A DNA stretch of 64,000 nt, taken from contig MEDY01000237.1 in assembly GCA_001724265.1 (NCBI GenBank), forward strand, positions 1-64,000, written 5' to 3'. Source of the DNA: Rhizaria sp. SCN 62-66. Lineage: Eukaryota > Rhizaria, unplaced. How positions within the stretch are numbered: the first letter of the stretch is position 1; each line of letters begins with the position of its first letter. The notes below the pieces were generated by a model. The model did not search any database, had not been told where the DNA came from, and saw only the letters and a list, made by a program, of their open reading frames with translations. Shown here piece after piece: positions 44,438 to 55,943 of this stretch. Position numbers and translations under genes: made by a program.

Positions 44438-45929
44438 CCTGTCTGTTGGAGCTTTAGGTAGTTAAACGCCGTCAAACGTTTGCAAAATGCCATGAAATCG
44501 AAATATGTTATCCGTGAGTCATATTTTTAATCTGTTATTGGTGTTATTTTTTGAATATACAAGTATCCATATAAATTTTCTGCGTCTTATGATGGGGCGA
44601 CAGACTATGGTTCGGGGGATTCGGGGTCTCACTAAATAAGCCTACCACACAATTTAAACGCACTAGAAATGCAGTTTAATAATACGATCACTAGAAACAC
44701 AAGTATTGGGATCTGTTAATTAAAGTTTAAAGCCGTTAATATGGGTGTCTACAGAGATATATGCGTGTTTAGGTCTGTGGCCGAATGACGAAGTGCAGTG
44801 ACGTTCGCGGAGTGGGTCTACCTCCAGTTAAAACTCAGCCTGTGGTCAGCATAACAAAACACCGTTTAACGACGCATTAATTCGTGTCATTAAAAATTTA
44901 TGGCATTAATTCAATAAACCCGCCTGTGGGCTGTTTGTAAAACGCATATAAATCTGGAGTCGAAAGTTTGCTATGCTAAAACAAGTCCTTTAAAGATGCG
45001 TTGGCGGTTACGAGCAACAGGTTGATGACGACTATTGACTGAAAGAAAGAAGGCATACGAAATCAAAAATCTTTGTATTGGCGATGAACACACGTTACTG
45101 TTGAATAAAATGATGTAGTTCTAGGAAAACACAATTACGATGCAACGCCTGTTATGGAGCTTCCTCTTTCTGGATATATTCGCGGTCGTGTCAGAATGTC
45201 TGACAAGCGACGACAACAAACACAACAAAAGACAGACAGCTGAAGACAAGGCATAAAACATATCGGAACATGTACAGTATGTACATGTCGTATCATTGAC
45301 ACATTCATGAACAAAAGAACGGCACACTCACAACGAAGTAAGCTGGTGGAGCTCTGGAGCGTGACGGAGCGAATGATACATTTTGAGAATAGGTTAAGAC
45401 ACAAAGTGAAAGCGAGCGAGAAAAGAACATTGCACTGAATACACAAAGTTAAGCCAAGACCCAATGGATAAAGAAAAAAATGACATGCACATTCCATTGA
45501 AGTGTTTGCTTGTTAAAATGATAAGCTTAAGAAAGGGAAACACAGATACAGACACAATGTGATACGATACAACGGCAGCGACAAGCGGCTCAAAAGAATA
45601 CGGAAATACGTAATACTGTCTAACACTGGCTGTAGTCAATGAACTTAGAGGAAACTCTTGGTCTGGTACTGGTATTAACGGTAGTGCAACAAAGACGATA
45701 TTGTTGGTGGTGTTGTTGAAGCTGCTGAAAATGTTTGTTGATATTGTGAAAAGAACAACGACAAGCAAGATGAGCTTATTGATTAATTGGGATTATTACT
45801 CGAGGATAAAACGCACAGAAATCAAAATGAAACAGAATGACGCATACATACACACACAAATAAGAACAAAACACGAAGAAAAAAAAAATCAAATCACGAG
45901 CCTAAAAGCATGCTTGAAGGGTGCCATTC
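44438..45929. other. Spacer between TLC genes 1 and 2
   Basis: About 1.5 kb, AT-rich, with no coding sequence recognised. The part next to the TLC2 stop (about 45,120-45,930) is A/purine-rich on the plus strand, so the TLC2 transcript would have a U/C-rich 3' flank. The part next to TLC1 holds its promoter. Confidence 0.5.
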
Positions 45930-47496
45930 TTAGAGAGCCTTCTTGGCAGTCTTGTTGATCTTGGAGCCAAGCTTACGACGGGTCGGCAAGCCGACAGACA
46001 CCATCTCATCTTCGCTCGACTCAGCAGCCTTGTCAGCCTTCGCATCCTTCGCATCCTTCGCATCCTTCGCAGGAGCGACGGACACCGAGCCGCTAGCCTT
46101 GCTCGCGCCCGCAGACGGCGCGACTTCCGGCTTGGCGTTAGCGATGGCCTCGGTCGCGGGGCCGGTCACCTTAGCCTCCCCCTCCTCCTCGTCGTCATCG
46201 TCGTCCTCGCGGTCGGAGTTGCCCTCGTACTCGTCGGCGCCGGCGCTATGGGGGTCGACAGAGCGCAGCATGCGAAGCAAGATGCGGAACAGCAGCGCGA
46301 ACCACCAGATGTGGAGGATGAAGAGCACGATCAAGAGCACATTGCACGTGACACACGAGAAGTAGTAGCGCATGTACGCGGGAGTCCACTCGCCGAGCAC
46401 GGAGACCATGCGTACCGCGAGGGGACGCGTGCCGTCGGGGAAAAGGTAATCTGTGGAGGTGAAAGCCGAGGCGAGTGAGCCCTGCGCAATGATGTAGACG
46501 GGGAACAGGTACAGACGGAAGTAAACCCACATAACCATGGTCATGGTATAAGCGAGCTCAACGATGAAGAGGCCGGGCTTGCCGTCCAAGCGTAAGTAGT
46601 TACTCATCTTGAGGGTATCAATGCCGATGTCGGAGACGTCGTGGGCGAAGAGCACAACGGTGCCAATCTTAAAGTTGTTGTCAGCATAGGCAAGGCCAAC
46701 AAGACCAATCGTGGCCAAGTGGTGAATGTACATGACGAAGTAATCCTTGTGAGCGTGGGCGTCCGAGTTGAAACGGTGGGAAAAACATGTGAAAATCCAA
46801 ATCGCCATTTGCGTCACGAAGAGCAGGCGCAGCGAAGTCTTGGGCGTGAAATCCTCCGGGTTCGGGTAGAAACAAAGCCAGGGCTTCGACAACCAGTCCT
46901 CGTCGTGCAACACGTAGATCTCAAACAGCGCCATGCTTGCGTGGATAACGAACTGCCAGGCAGTTCCGACGAACTTAGTACGCGCGCCGGCCTTCTTCAA
47001 AGGGTGGTTAAAGGGCGCATCACGGAGCACGTAGCCGGAGACAAAGTCATGGACAACGGTGTTGCAGAACCAGGTGGTGGCCTTGACGGCAAGGGCCGTC
47101 ACGGCGAACATGGCGATGAACACGGTGAAGTCGGTCGTGTTTGTGGTGTAAATAGTGTAGGCGATAGCCAGAGTCTCCAACAAGAACGTGGTCGTCAAAA
47201 TCGTATCACCTGTGGGGAGACAGAGAAAAGAGTGAAGTAAAGACGTTCGTTGAAGCGATACAATATTATAAGATGAGGGTGAGCGGAGTCGGGAGAGTTA
47301 GTCGAGGACAACATGAGAGCGGATGAGACAAGGCTGTGATGTGACTGCACGCGAGGCAGACATGAAGAGAAGCACAGAGGTGCACTGGAGCAGGCACTAC
47401 AAGGCACATAAAGCCCGTTTGAGTGTGTGTAAACGTACCTGTTTTAGAAAGCGTGTTCAAAGGACGCGGTTTGGCCACTTGGCCGCGACGCATCAT
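45930..47496 (-). CDS. TLC-domain membrane protein 2 (Lag1/ceramide-synthase-like)
   Basis: Exons are 47496-47439 and 47209-45930, giving 445 residues with a TAA stop. It has the Lag1 motif (HKDYFVMYIHHLATIGLVGL, then HDVSDIGIDTLKMSNYLRLD) and several membrane segments. It is very close to TLC3: both have TGD.ILTTTF at the exon junction, PFNHPLKK, SHRFNSDAHAHKDY, and a C-terminal VGLPTRRKLG tail. The cytosolic tail includes a 9-base tandem repeat coding KDA units (about 46040-46070) and ends in Lys-rich NKTAKKAL, a possible ER-retention-like tail. The likely role is sphingoid base N-acylation in the ER, inferred from the motif. The donor is GTACGT. No internal UAG; this copy serves as the reference for the UAG-containing paralogue. 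Confidence 0.87.
46040..46070 (-). repeat. 9-base tandem repeat coding Lys-Asp-Ala units in TLC2
   Basis: Four near-perfect copies of GCATCCTTC on the plus strand encode (KDA)n in the cytosolic tail. TLC1 and TLC3 lack it, so it expanded after duplication. Confidence 0.8.
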
Positions 47497-49179
47497 CTCT
47501 GACCGGAGGCTGTGTTGAGGAGGGGTGAGAGGCAGCGATAACGAAAAAGCGAACAAAGAAGGGCTCAGAATGAGGCACAACAACAAATGCTACAAGTGAC
47601 GCCAGATATTGAAATAAGAATTCTTCAGAAACAGTTGTGCTTAATCTCTGAATTGCGATTGTTTATAAGCCAAAGATCCACCGATGCAAAAGCGCGGGTG
47701 CTGCAACGAAGCAGAAACCGGTACAAGCGGGAATACAAATGGTCGCTCAAATCAAGGGCTGACGAAACCATCGTAAAGATACAGCAAGCTACGTGATTCT
47801 TATCATGTTATAGCGAGAGCCTGCTCTAAACTGACGAAGATTGGCCTGTTTTCAAAGGCCTTTGAGCTAGTCGCCAATCCATGGACACCCTCTTCGACGA
47901 CGGGCATCCGGCTGAGCAAGGCTAATAGAAAACCACTCGTGGTCAGATTGTAACAGCGTTTTTATCAACACGTGAACAGTTAACAGTGCAAAACTTCTCC
48001 CTTTGAACTGTATCACTTACTATATTAAATGAATTTTGCTATATTATTTCAATCATTTGTGGTTATCCAACTTAAACTGGCTTGCGAAGTGAAACTTCAT
48101 GCCCCTCGCTGCTTTCATCATTCATTCGACGCACATAACAAATATATTTCATAGTAACCAAGTGTGATACGTAAATATTGCATCTACACAAGAGACAACC
48201 TAATGAATTATATGTTTTTGAGTGCGGATTGCAAATTCAAGTCATTATAAACGACTGCATGTCGATGTACCATAAGACATCAAGATCGTAACACAAGGCT
48301 CTATGCTGAAAAGAATGGATATAATGCGAATAATCACATGCGCTCGAGTGGTGGGATACATACAAATGTATTGGAAAACAAGTGAGCACCAGTGACGGCT
48401 TTGAAAGTGCTCAAAAACATGAAAAAGATATAAAATAGCGTTTGTGCTATCTCAAGAATCAATCTCACATTAATCAACGGCAACAACAAGCAAAGCAGGA
48501 CACGTCGTCATTGTAAATGGCAGCTTAAATATATAGTAGTAGTCGTGTGCGGTGATATAAAATATACAGCATTGTAACTGCAACATAATCTTCAAGCCAC
48601 AGCACCAACAACAAAGATGCGCGCTGCCGTGGTATAGCAAAAACACGCGGCAACACGTTCGCTGTTTGTTGAGCTTGTGATAAATAAGATCTACCTGAAT
48701 GACAAAATGTACATGTCAATAGACACTAGGCCATTGCGACCGTTGAAAATATAAAATGATGAGATGTGAAATCGAGGTTGGAATGATGAATGAGGGTGGT
48801 GAAACCATGAGGGATATACAACACACAACAATGCAACGTGGCTTACTGCGAATAACCTAAAGCAGTCTGTAAGGAACAGATTCTGGGATAGATACTTCAT
48901 AAGCAAGATATGACTGCGTAAATCGGGCAAAACTGTTCGGAATATCGCTCTGGCAAGGATGGATAAACGCTGATGATGACGATGTGATGTCGAAAAAGAA
49001 GGAGTAGAAATTGACAACAACACACCCAAAGAAAATGAACTTGAGAAGAAAACTAGAAAATATAAAACTTAAATATAGCTGTGTTGATGTTGGGTAGCCT
49101 CGTCAGCGTGTTTTTTGACCAAAAAAAAAAGGTAAATCAAATATACTGTTTCTGCGTCAGCCGAAGTGAGTCGGCAGCA
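47497..49179. other. Spacer between TLC genes 2 and 3
   Basis: About 1.7 kb, strongly AT-rich, with no gene recognised. The TLC2 promoter should lie in the left part. The right part is the 3' flank of TLC3. A GC-richer island near 47,820-47,930 has no clear RNA fold that I could confirm by eye. Confidence 0.5.
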
Positions 49180-50750
49180 TTAGACGGCCTTCTTGCTGGT
49201 CACACGGCCGCCGAGCTTGCGGCGCGTCGGCAGGCCAACACGCACATACTCGTCCCCATCATCAGCCGCCGCAGCGGCCGCAGCGGCAGCAGGGGCAGCA
49301 GTCGCCGTGTTGTCAGCGACTGCAATCACAGCGGCCTCCGCCTTGCCCTAGACCTGCGTCAGCGGGGGCGCGTCTATGACAGCGGCAGCAGCGGCGGCGG
49401 CAACGCGCTTGGGCCCCAGCGCGGGACTCGTGCCGCGGCTGCTGCCGACGGTGCTGGTCGAGTTGAGCGGCTCGTTGTCCTCGTGGTCCGAATCGCCCTC
49501 GTACTCGGCCGCGCCCGCGCTGTGCGGGTCCGTGCGCACCATGCGGATGAGGATGCGGAACAGCAGCGCAAACCACCAGATGTGCAGCACAAACAGCAGG
49601 ATGAGCAGCAGGTTGCAGATGACGCCCGAGACGTAGAAGCGCGTGTACGCGGGCGTCCAGTCGCCGAGCGCGGCGACCATGCGCGCGGCCATGGCGTGCG
49701 TGCCGTCGGGGAAGGTGAAGTCCATCGTGCGCTGCAGCGAGGGCAGCGAGCCCTGGCCGATAATGAAGAAGGGGAAGACGTAGAGGCGGAAGTAAACCCA
49801 CATAACCATGGTCATGGTGTAGGCGAGCTCGACTATGTACAGCCCAGGCTTGCCGTCGAGGTGCAAGTAGTTGCTCATCTTGAGCGTGTCGATGCCGATG
49901 TCCGAGATGTCGTGCACAAACAGCACGATCGCGCCGACCTTAAAGTTGTTGTCGGCGTACGCGAGACCGACGAGGCCGATGGTGGCCAGGTGGTGGATGT
50001 ACATGACGAAGTAATCCTTGTGCGCGTGCGCGTCCGAGTTGAAGCGGTGCGAGATGCAGGTGAAGATCCAGATCGCGATCTGCGTCACAAAGAGCAGGCG
50101 CAGCGACGTCTTGGGCACGAAGTCGACGGGGTTAGGGTAGAAGCACATCCAGGGCTTCGACAGCCAATCCTCGTCGTGGAGCACGTAGATCTCGAAGATG
50201 ACCATGCTGGCGTGGATAACGAACTGCCAGGCTGTGCCGACGAACTTGGTCCGCGCGGCGCGCTTCTTCAGGGGGTGGTTAAACGGAGCGTCGCGGAGAA
50301 CGTACCCAGAGAAGTAGTCGTGCATGACGGTGTTGCAGAACCAAGTGGTGGCCTTGACGGCGAGGGCCGTCACGCCGAACATGGCGAGGAAGTAGTAAAA
50401 GTCGAACTGGTTGGTGGTGAAGATGGTATAGGCGATGGCCATCGTCTCGAAGAAGAACGTCGTCGTCAGAATCGCGTCGCCTGCAAAAAAGAAGGCAAAT
50501 GGGGGAAAACGTGAGAGAGTGAGAACAAACGGCGAAGAAAGATGTGGGGGTATAGCAAGGCGAGAGAGTTTTAAACGGACGATACGAGTTTGAACACAGC
50601 TGTTGACGACGGGGCGAAAAGGCGGTTTACCGAGAGCAGAAATGCAGTGAACGCACGAGGAATGCACAGCGTAGTTAGAATGTGGGACGTACCAGTGCGC
50701 GACGGCTTGTAGACACCACGCTTGGGGCGGGGCGGGCCCTGGCGCATCAT
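49180..50750 (-). CDS. TLC-domain membrane protein 3 (Lag1/ceramide-synthase-like) with an in-frame UAG codon
   Basis: Exons are 50750-50693 and 50480-49180, giving 452 codons, with TAG at codon 397 (49348-49350) and TAA as the true end. The Lag1 motif (HKDY, paired His, HDISDIGIDTLKMSNYL) and membrane segments match TLC2 closely. Past the UAG, the same frame reads GKAEAAVIAVADN, an Ala run, then DEYVRVGLPTRRKLGGRV and SKKAV. TLC2 ends DEMVSVGLPTRRKLGSKI and TAKKAL. The homologous tail shows that translation must continue through UAG. The probable function is ER sphingoid-base acyltransferase, inferred from the motif. The donor is GTACGT; the intron position matches TLC1 and TLC2. Confidence 0.88.
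49348..49350 (-). other. In-frame UAG codon in TLC3
   Basis: The local reading is PPLTQV-(UAG)-GKAEAAV. The 55 codons after it contain a tail conserved with TLC2 and end in TAA. This is the most direct evidence in the window that UAG is decoded as an amino acid. Confidence 0.92.
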
Positions 50751-51454
50751 TGTATCAAGTGAGCTATTCGTTCGGGCAAAGAAGGCAAACGTTCGGAGGG
50801 ATAATTGTGGATGTCACTCGTTAGAAATGAGGCATTCTTGTATGTTTCAGATTAGGTATATGAAGCTTGTACGTAAAAACATAGACGAAATCCTCTAAGG
50901 AGTCGCGGTTAGATGCGCGGCGCCCCCGAAAGTTGCAACCTCGAATCGCGCCCACAGTTAAAGCCTCGCTTTGGCTACGAACATGATCCTGCTCTGAAAG
51001 CTATAAGCTGACACACTCTATAAAATAAAATGTGTAACCCCGCTCTTCGCGTATGCGTACAATGTGTTATGGTTCAGAACTGTCGTTTGTGCGAGTCAGC
51101 ATATCGCTCGTTCGAACGGCTGAGCAACCACCCGCGCGAGGGGCCGCGTCACTATCACCGAGCCAGTTCGGGAAGGACTGGGGAAGCGGGTTCGGCAGAG
51201 CTAACAACTTGAAAACAAGTCAAGTGCATGGTTACTGTTGCAAATTCATTGTCACTCGCATTTTCCTTGTCACGAGATAACATATCGACAAAACAAACAC
51301 TCTGTTGGAGCTTATTCTGTGTGCGATATATGCCTGTAAATCGTTCGATGTGACCAGAGCGCACGTGTAACAACTTGCTGTATATCCAAATAAATAGTGT
51401 TTATTGATAAATATGGATCAAATGAACGTGTTTTGCTTCTATGCGCAAGCTATC
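50751..51454. other. Spacer between the RlmJ-like gene and TLC3
   Basis: About 700 bases between two minus-strand genes: the TLC3 promoter and the RlmJ-like 3' flank. The complement of TTTATT at 51400-51405 gives a minus-strand AATAAA 50 bases past the RlmJ-like stop. GC-rich patches near 50,905-50,950 and 51,110-51,200 were inspected and not assigned. Confidence 0.5.
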
Positions 51455-54400
51455 TTACATCCACTCGAGCGCGAAGTCGGCGACCTTGCCGCTCTTGCTC
51501 TCGTCCACCGGCGCCCCAGTCAGCATCGTCTCGCGCTGCGCCTGGCCCGCCGCGAGCGCGTCCTCGCTCAGCGCCGACGCCAGCCACGGCACGAGCTCCT
51601 TGAGCTGCGGCTTGACTTCCTCCGCGCTGGGTGGGTTGACGATAAACATGCCGGAGCCGATGGTGAAGCCAGAGCTATTGGTGTAGACCTCCGCCACAAC
51701 CGCGGTGTCCTTGGCTGCGGCAGCAGTCGCACGGCCTCCGCCGCGGCTGGGATCGGCAGCAGAGTCAAGCTCGAAGCCGCGCAGCGCGCGCACGGCAGTG
51801 GGACCCAGTAGCTTCGCCGCCGCACTCTCATCCAGCTCATCATCATTGACAGCACCAGCAGCACTGTGGGTGACACGGTTGTTCCTGTCGTTACTGTTGC
51901 TGTTCCTGTCGTTGTTCTGAGAGAAGCGGCTGTGCTGTCCGCTGTTGGCACCGCGGTCGAAGGCCCGCTTGGACGCCGCCAGCGCGCCGACCTGCTCGCC
52001 GCGCGCGCGCGCCGCGTCGCCGAGCCCGTTGAGGTTGTCGGCGGAGCGTAGCAGACGCTGGACCTCCTCGCTCGTGGCGACGCGCCGCGCGAGGTCCAGG
52101 AACAGGTCGCGGTGGCGGTGCCGCGGTAGCGCGTCAAAGGCGCGGATGAGCGTGCTCTCGTACACGCGCTCGTTGGCTGGCGTGCGGCGGTCGGACGACG
52201 CGGCCTGCGCGGCCTTGATCAGAGCGCGGGTTTCGTCGGCGGGTAGGAAAGACTTGATCTCCTCCTCGAACTCGTCTTCGTTCTTATCAACCTCACTTTT
52301 CGCGTTCTTAGAAGACGTTGCGCTGTGATTACCGTCAGCCGCAGCATTAGAAAGCGCGGCCGCGTTGTCGCCAGAGTACCACTCGCGTGCCCGCTGCGCC
52401 TCGGCCCTGCGCTGCGCGGCGACGCCAGAGCGCTCGTCGTCGAGCGCCTGCTGCGCGCGCCGCTCGTGGTCCGAGGCGCGGACGGCCTGCGCGCGCGCGA
52501 GCTCTGACTTGAGCAGCGCGCCGGGCCGCAGAATGGGATACCACACGGCGACGCACGCAGAGGGCCACTGCGTGAGCGTCGAGCGCAGGGAGGCGAGGAC
52601 CGAGGCGAATTCGTGCGCGCCCTCGTACGCGGGGTCAATCAGCACCAGCCCAGGCGGCGCGGCCGGGACGGTCTCCCACTCGCTCGCGGCCGCAGAACTA
52701 GAGTTGGCGGCAGTCTTCGTGTTCGCGAAGTTCTTGGTGTTGCTAGTGGGAGACTTGCGGGCCTTGCGCACGGTCAGTCCGCGGGGGTTGTCCTCCTGCA
52801 TTTCGCGGTACACGCGGGCCAGCCGCTGCAGCAGGTGCAGACCGTTCTTGCGCGCCACCGCAGTGCCGGAAGTCAAGCCGCCTACAACATAAAAGAAAGA
52901 TAAAGTCGAGTACACGTGAGATAACTAAGTAAAATAATTATAACAATGCGTGAAAAATTCGTTATTATGTTGCAATTTTAAGAAATAGTTGAACATATTT
53001 CGAAACATGTTGACAAATGTGCAGTTTCGTGTGATTTTTGCTACGTCACGTACCGGGCATATGGGGGCCGAGCAGGAAGCGCTGCAGGGCCTCGCGGCGC
53101 GCCGCGCGCACGGGGGCCGCGTCTGTCACGCCGCCAGGGGCGCTACGGGCGCCGTCGGCGTCGGCAGCCAGGGAGGCGAGCGCGCCGCTGTCTGTGCGCA
53201 GGCCGCGACCGGTGCTTGTGCTGCGAGTGTTACCGCCGTTGAACCAAGAGGACGCGATAGGGGCGGAAAGAGGATCGCGGGGCAACTCGTTCATATCACT
53301 GTTGCTCGCGATCGCGTTCTCGTTCACCGCGGTGACTGAGCTGACGCCGGCGCCCGCGATGCTCACGGTCACCTCGCCGTCGTTCTCGCCCTCACTGCCG
53401 CCGTCATTGCCGTTGCTGGCATCGCGCTGGTGGTGGAACTGCGTGTCGCTGCCCGCGCGCCCCGGTGCGAACCGCTGCGCGTGGTCAGTGAAGGTGTCCG
53501 CCAGACTGGGGTTAGCGTAATGCTCCAGCAGGCGCGCGAACTCGGTCGTGTGCAGCTCCGACAGCAGCACGCGGTCGCGCCCCGGCCGCGCCAGCGTCGT
53601 AAAGAGGAACGGCGACGACGGCACGCGCTGCAGCGGCGCCGTCACCGGCAGCGCCAGCGGCGCGAGAGACCGCGCGCGCGGGGGCAGCTCGGCAACGTGC
53701 TGCGCGAAGTCGGCGCGCAGCGACGCCAGCACGGCCGCGCGCGGGCGCTGCGGCAGAGTGAAGGGTGACGGCAGCGCATCGTCAGTGGGCTCCCCGGGCG
53801 CGCGCGTCGCAGCAGAAAAACCCGCGCGCAGGCGGGCGACGGCCGTGGCCGCGGGGTCGCCCTTGACGGCGGGCACCTGCGCGCCGGCCTCGGTCGCGGC
53901 GGCCGAGGCGGCGGCGGCCAGCGCGCGCGCAGCCGCAGCCAAACCCATCGCGCCGCCAGAGCCAGCGCCAGTGTCAGTGCCAGCGCCAGTGCCAGTGTTG
54001 CGAGAGGGGATGTTTGCAAGGCGGAGCGCGGCCGCGATGGACGCGTCGGCCGCGGTGAGCGGGTACGTGCCCTGCGCCAGCAGCTCGATCTTCTCGCCCA
54101 CAGTCACGCGTAGTGCGGACCGGCCCAGCGGCGGCAGCAGCGCCGCGGGCGCGCGCGCCGCCACGGCCTCGGCGTCTTTGGCCGCGACGGCCGCGGCAGC
54201 GGCGGCGGCCTTGCGCGCCGCGGGGGGGCCCGAGCGCGCAGCAGCCTGCGCGGCGGCCTGAGCGGCGGTGGCGGCGGCGGCGGCCGCGGAGGCCGAGTGA
54301 CGCGTGTCGTTGAGCGGGGCCGTCTCCAGCACCAACGCGCCCCCGCGCGCAGCGGCCGCGCTCGCGCTGAAGGCGGCGCTGCTGTCAGCGTTGGCCGCCG

Positions 54401-55903
54401 TGGCCGCAGTGGGATAGGGCGCGGGAGCGTAGGTCAGGGCCTCGTCCGCGAGGGTGTACCGCGCAGACGACACATACCGCAGGTCCGGGAACGCAGAAGG
54501 CTCATACGCGTCCTGGCCCTGCTGCTGGAGCTGCAAGGGGGAGAGGCCGGCGCTAGCGGCGGCGGACGCGGCGGCCGTGGCGGCGGTGTCGGCCAGCGTC
54601 GTGTGGCCCGTGATCTGCGCCTCCGCGTCGAGGCGCCCGTCAGCAGCGAACGGCAGCGTGGCCGCCAACCGCGCGCGCTCGGCCGCGACCAGGCGGGCCG
54701 CGGCGGCGCTGGCGCGGGCGCTCTCGCTCTCCGCGGCCGCGCTCGCCGCATCGCCACTGTCGTAGCCGTCGCTGTTTGCGTGACTGCTGTGGGCGCCAAG
54801 AGGGGAGAGCGAGGTGCGCAGGCGCGAGTGCGACTGGTACATGGGGAACTTGCGCTCCGCCGTGGCGCGGTTACTCAGCGCGGCCTCGGAGGCGGCGGCC
54901 CAGGGGTCCGCGGCCGCGGCAGACGCGCCGAACGCGAGCACGTTCCTTGGCGAACTCGCACTCGCAGGCGAAGGCGATGGCGATGGCTTGGCAGGAGCAC
55001 TGTCGCGGTCAAAGTTGCGGCCTAAACTGCTGTTTGCGTTCGAGCTCGAGCCGTATGGGGATGACTGTGAGCGCGATGCGTTCTTGTACTCATGATCACG
55101 AGTGTTCTTGTGGCTGCCGGCGTTGCCGAACTTCTTGGTGGCGGAGCCCGTCTGCGAGGGCGAGTGCGCGTGCGTGTGCGGCCGCTGCAACTGCTGGCGC
55201 TGCTGGGTCTTCTGCTTCTGCGCCAGCTGCTGCCAAACGTTACCCACGGTCGCCTGCCCCTGCTCACGGTCACTGTCACGCTCACGGCCGCTGTCGCGGT
55301 CACCGTCGCGGTCGCGGCCGGAGTTGTTGCGAGCGTTGTAGCTCATCTCACGCGAAGCCTCTGCATTCACTGCACTGGCCTCGCTGTTGGAGACAGGGTT
55401 ACTGTGAGCGTGAGTGAAGCGGGGCATCAGCGCCATCGAGCGGGCCCTGCGCGTGAGGCTGAGGCTCGCCGACTGCGACAACAGCGCAAGCCGCGACGGG
55501 GACGCGCGCATGGCCAGCCACTGCCCGCCCAACGGCCCACGCGCACCGAGAGTCGCGGCGGCGGCGGTTGTGGGGAAGGCAGAACGGGCGGTGACGGCGG
55601 CGGCGGCGGCGGGAGGGAAGATGCGCGCCGCGGCCGCCGAGGCGGACTCACGGCCACCGTGGCCCTGGCCCTGGCCCTGACCGTGGTTGTGGCCGTAGGT
55701 GTAGGGGCGGGACGCGGCCGAGGCGTAGCCGCGCTTGACGAGGGTGAAGTACGGCGACAGCTTCGTGCCGACCGCGGGCCTCTCAGCCGCAGCAGCATGA
55801 GCTGCAGCGGGGGCCGAAGCAGAAGCAGAAGCGGCAGAAGCAGAGATAGAGCTAGAGCCGGAGCTCGCGCTGTTGCCAGAGCTGCCACTGCCACTGCTAT
55901 TGC

Positions 55904-55943
<40 letters not shown>

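Noticed and set aside
47820-47940. GC-richer islands in spacers (also 25,880-25,940, 42,510-42,600, 50,905-50,950) as tRNA or other structured RNA genes
   Set aside because: No TpsiC-arm-like GGTTCRANNCC and no complete cloverleaf could be built by eye; a covariance-model search would be needed.
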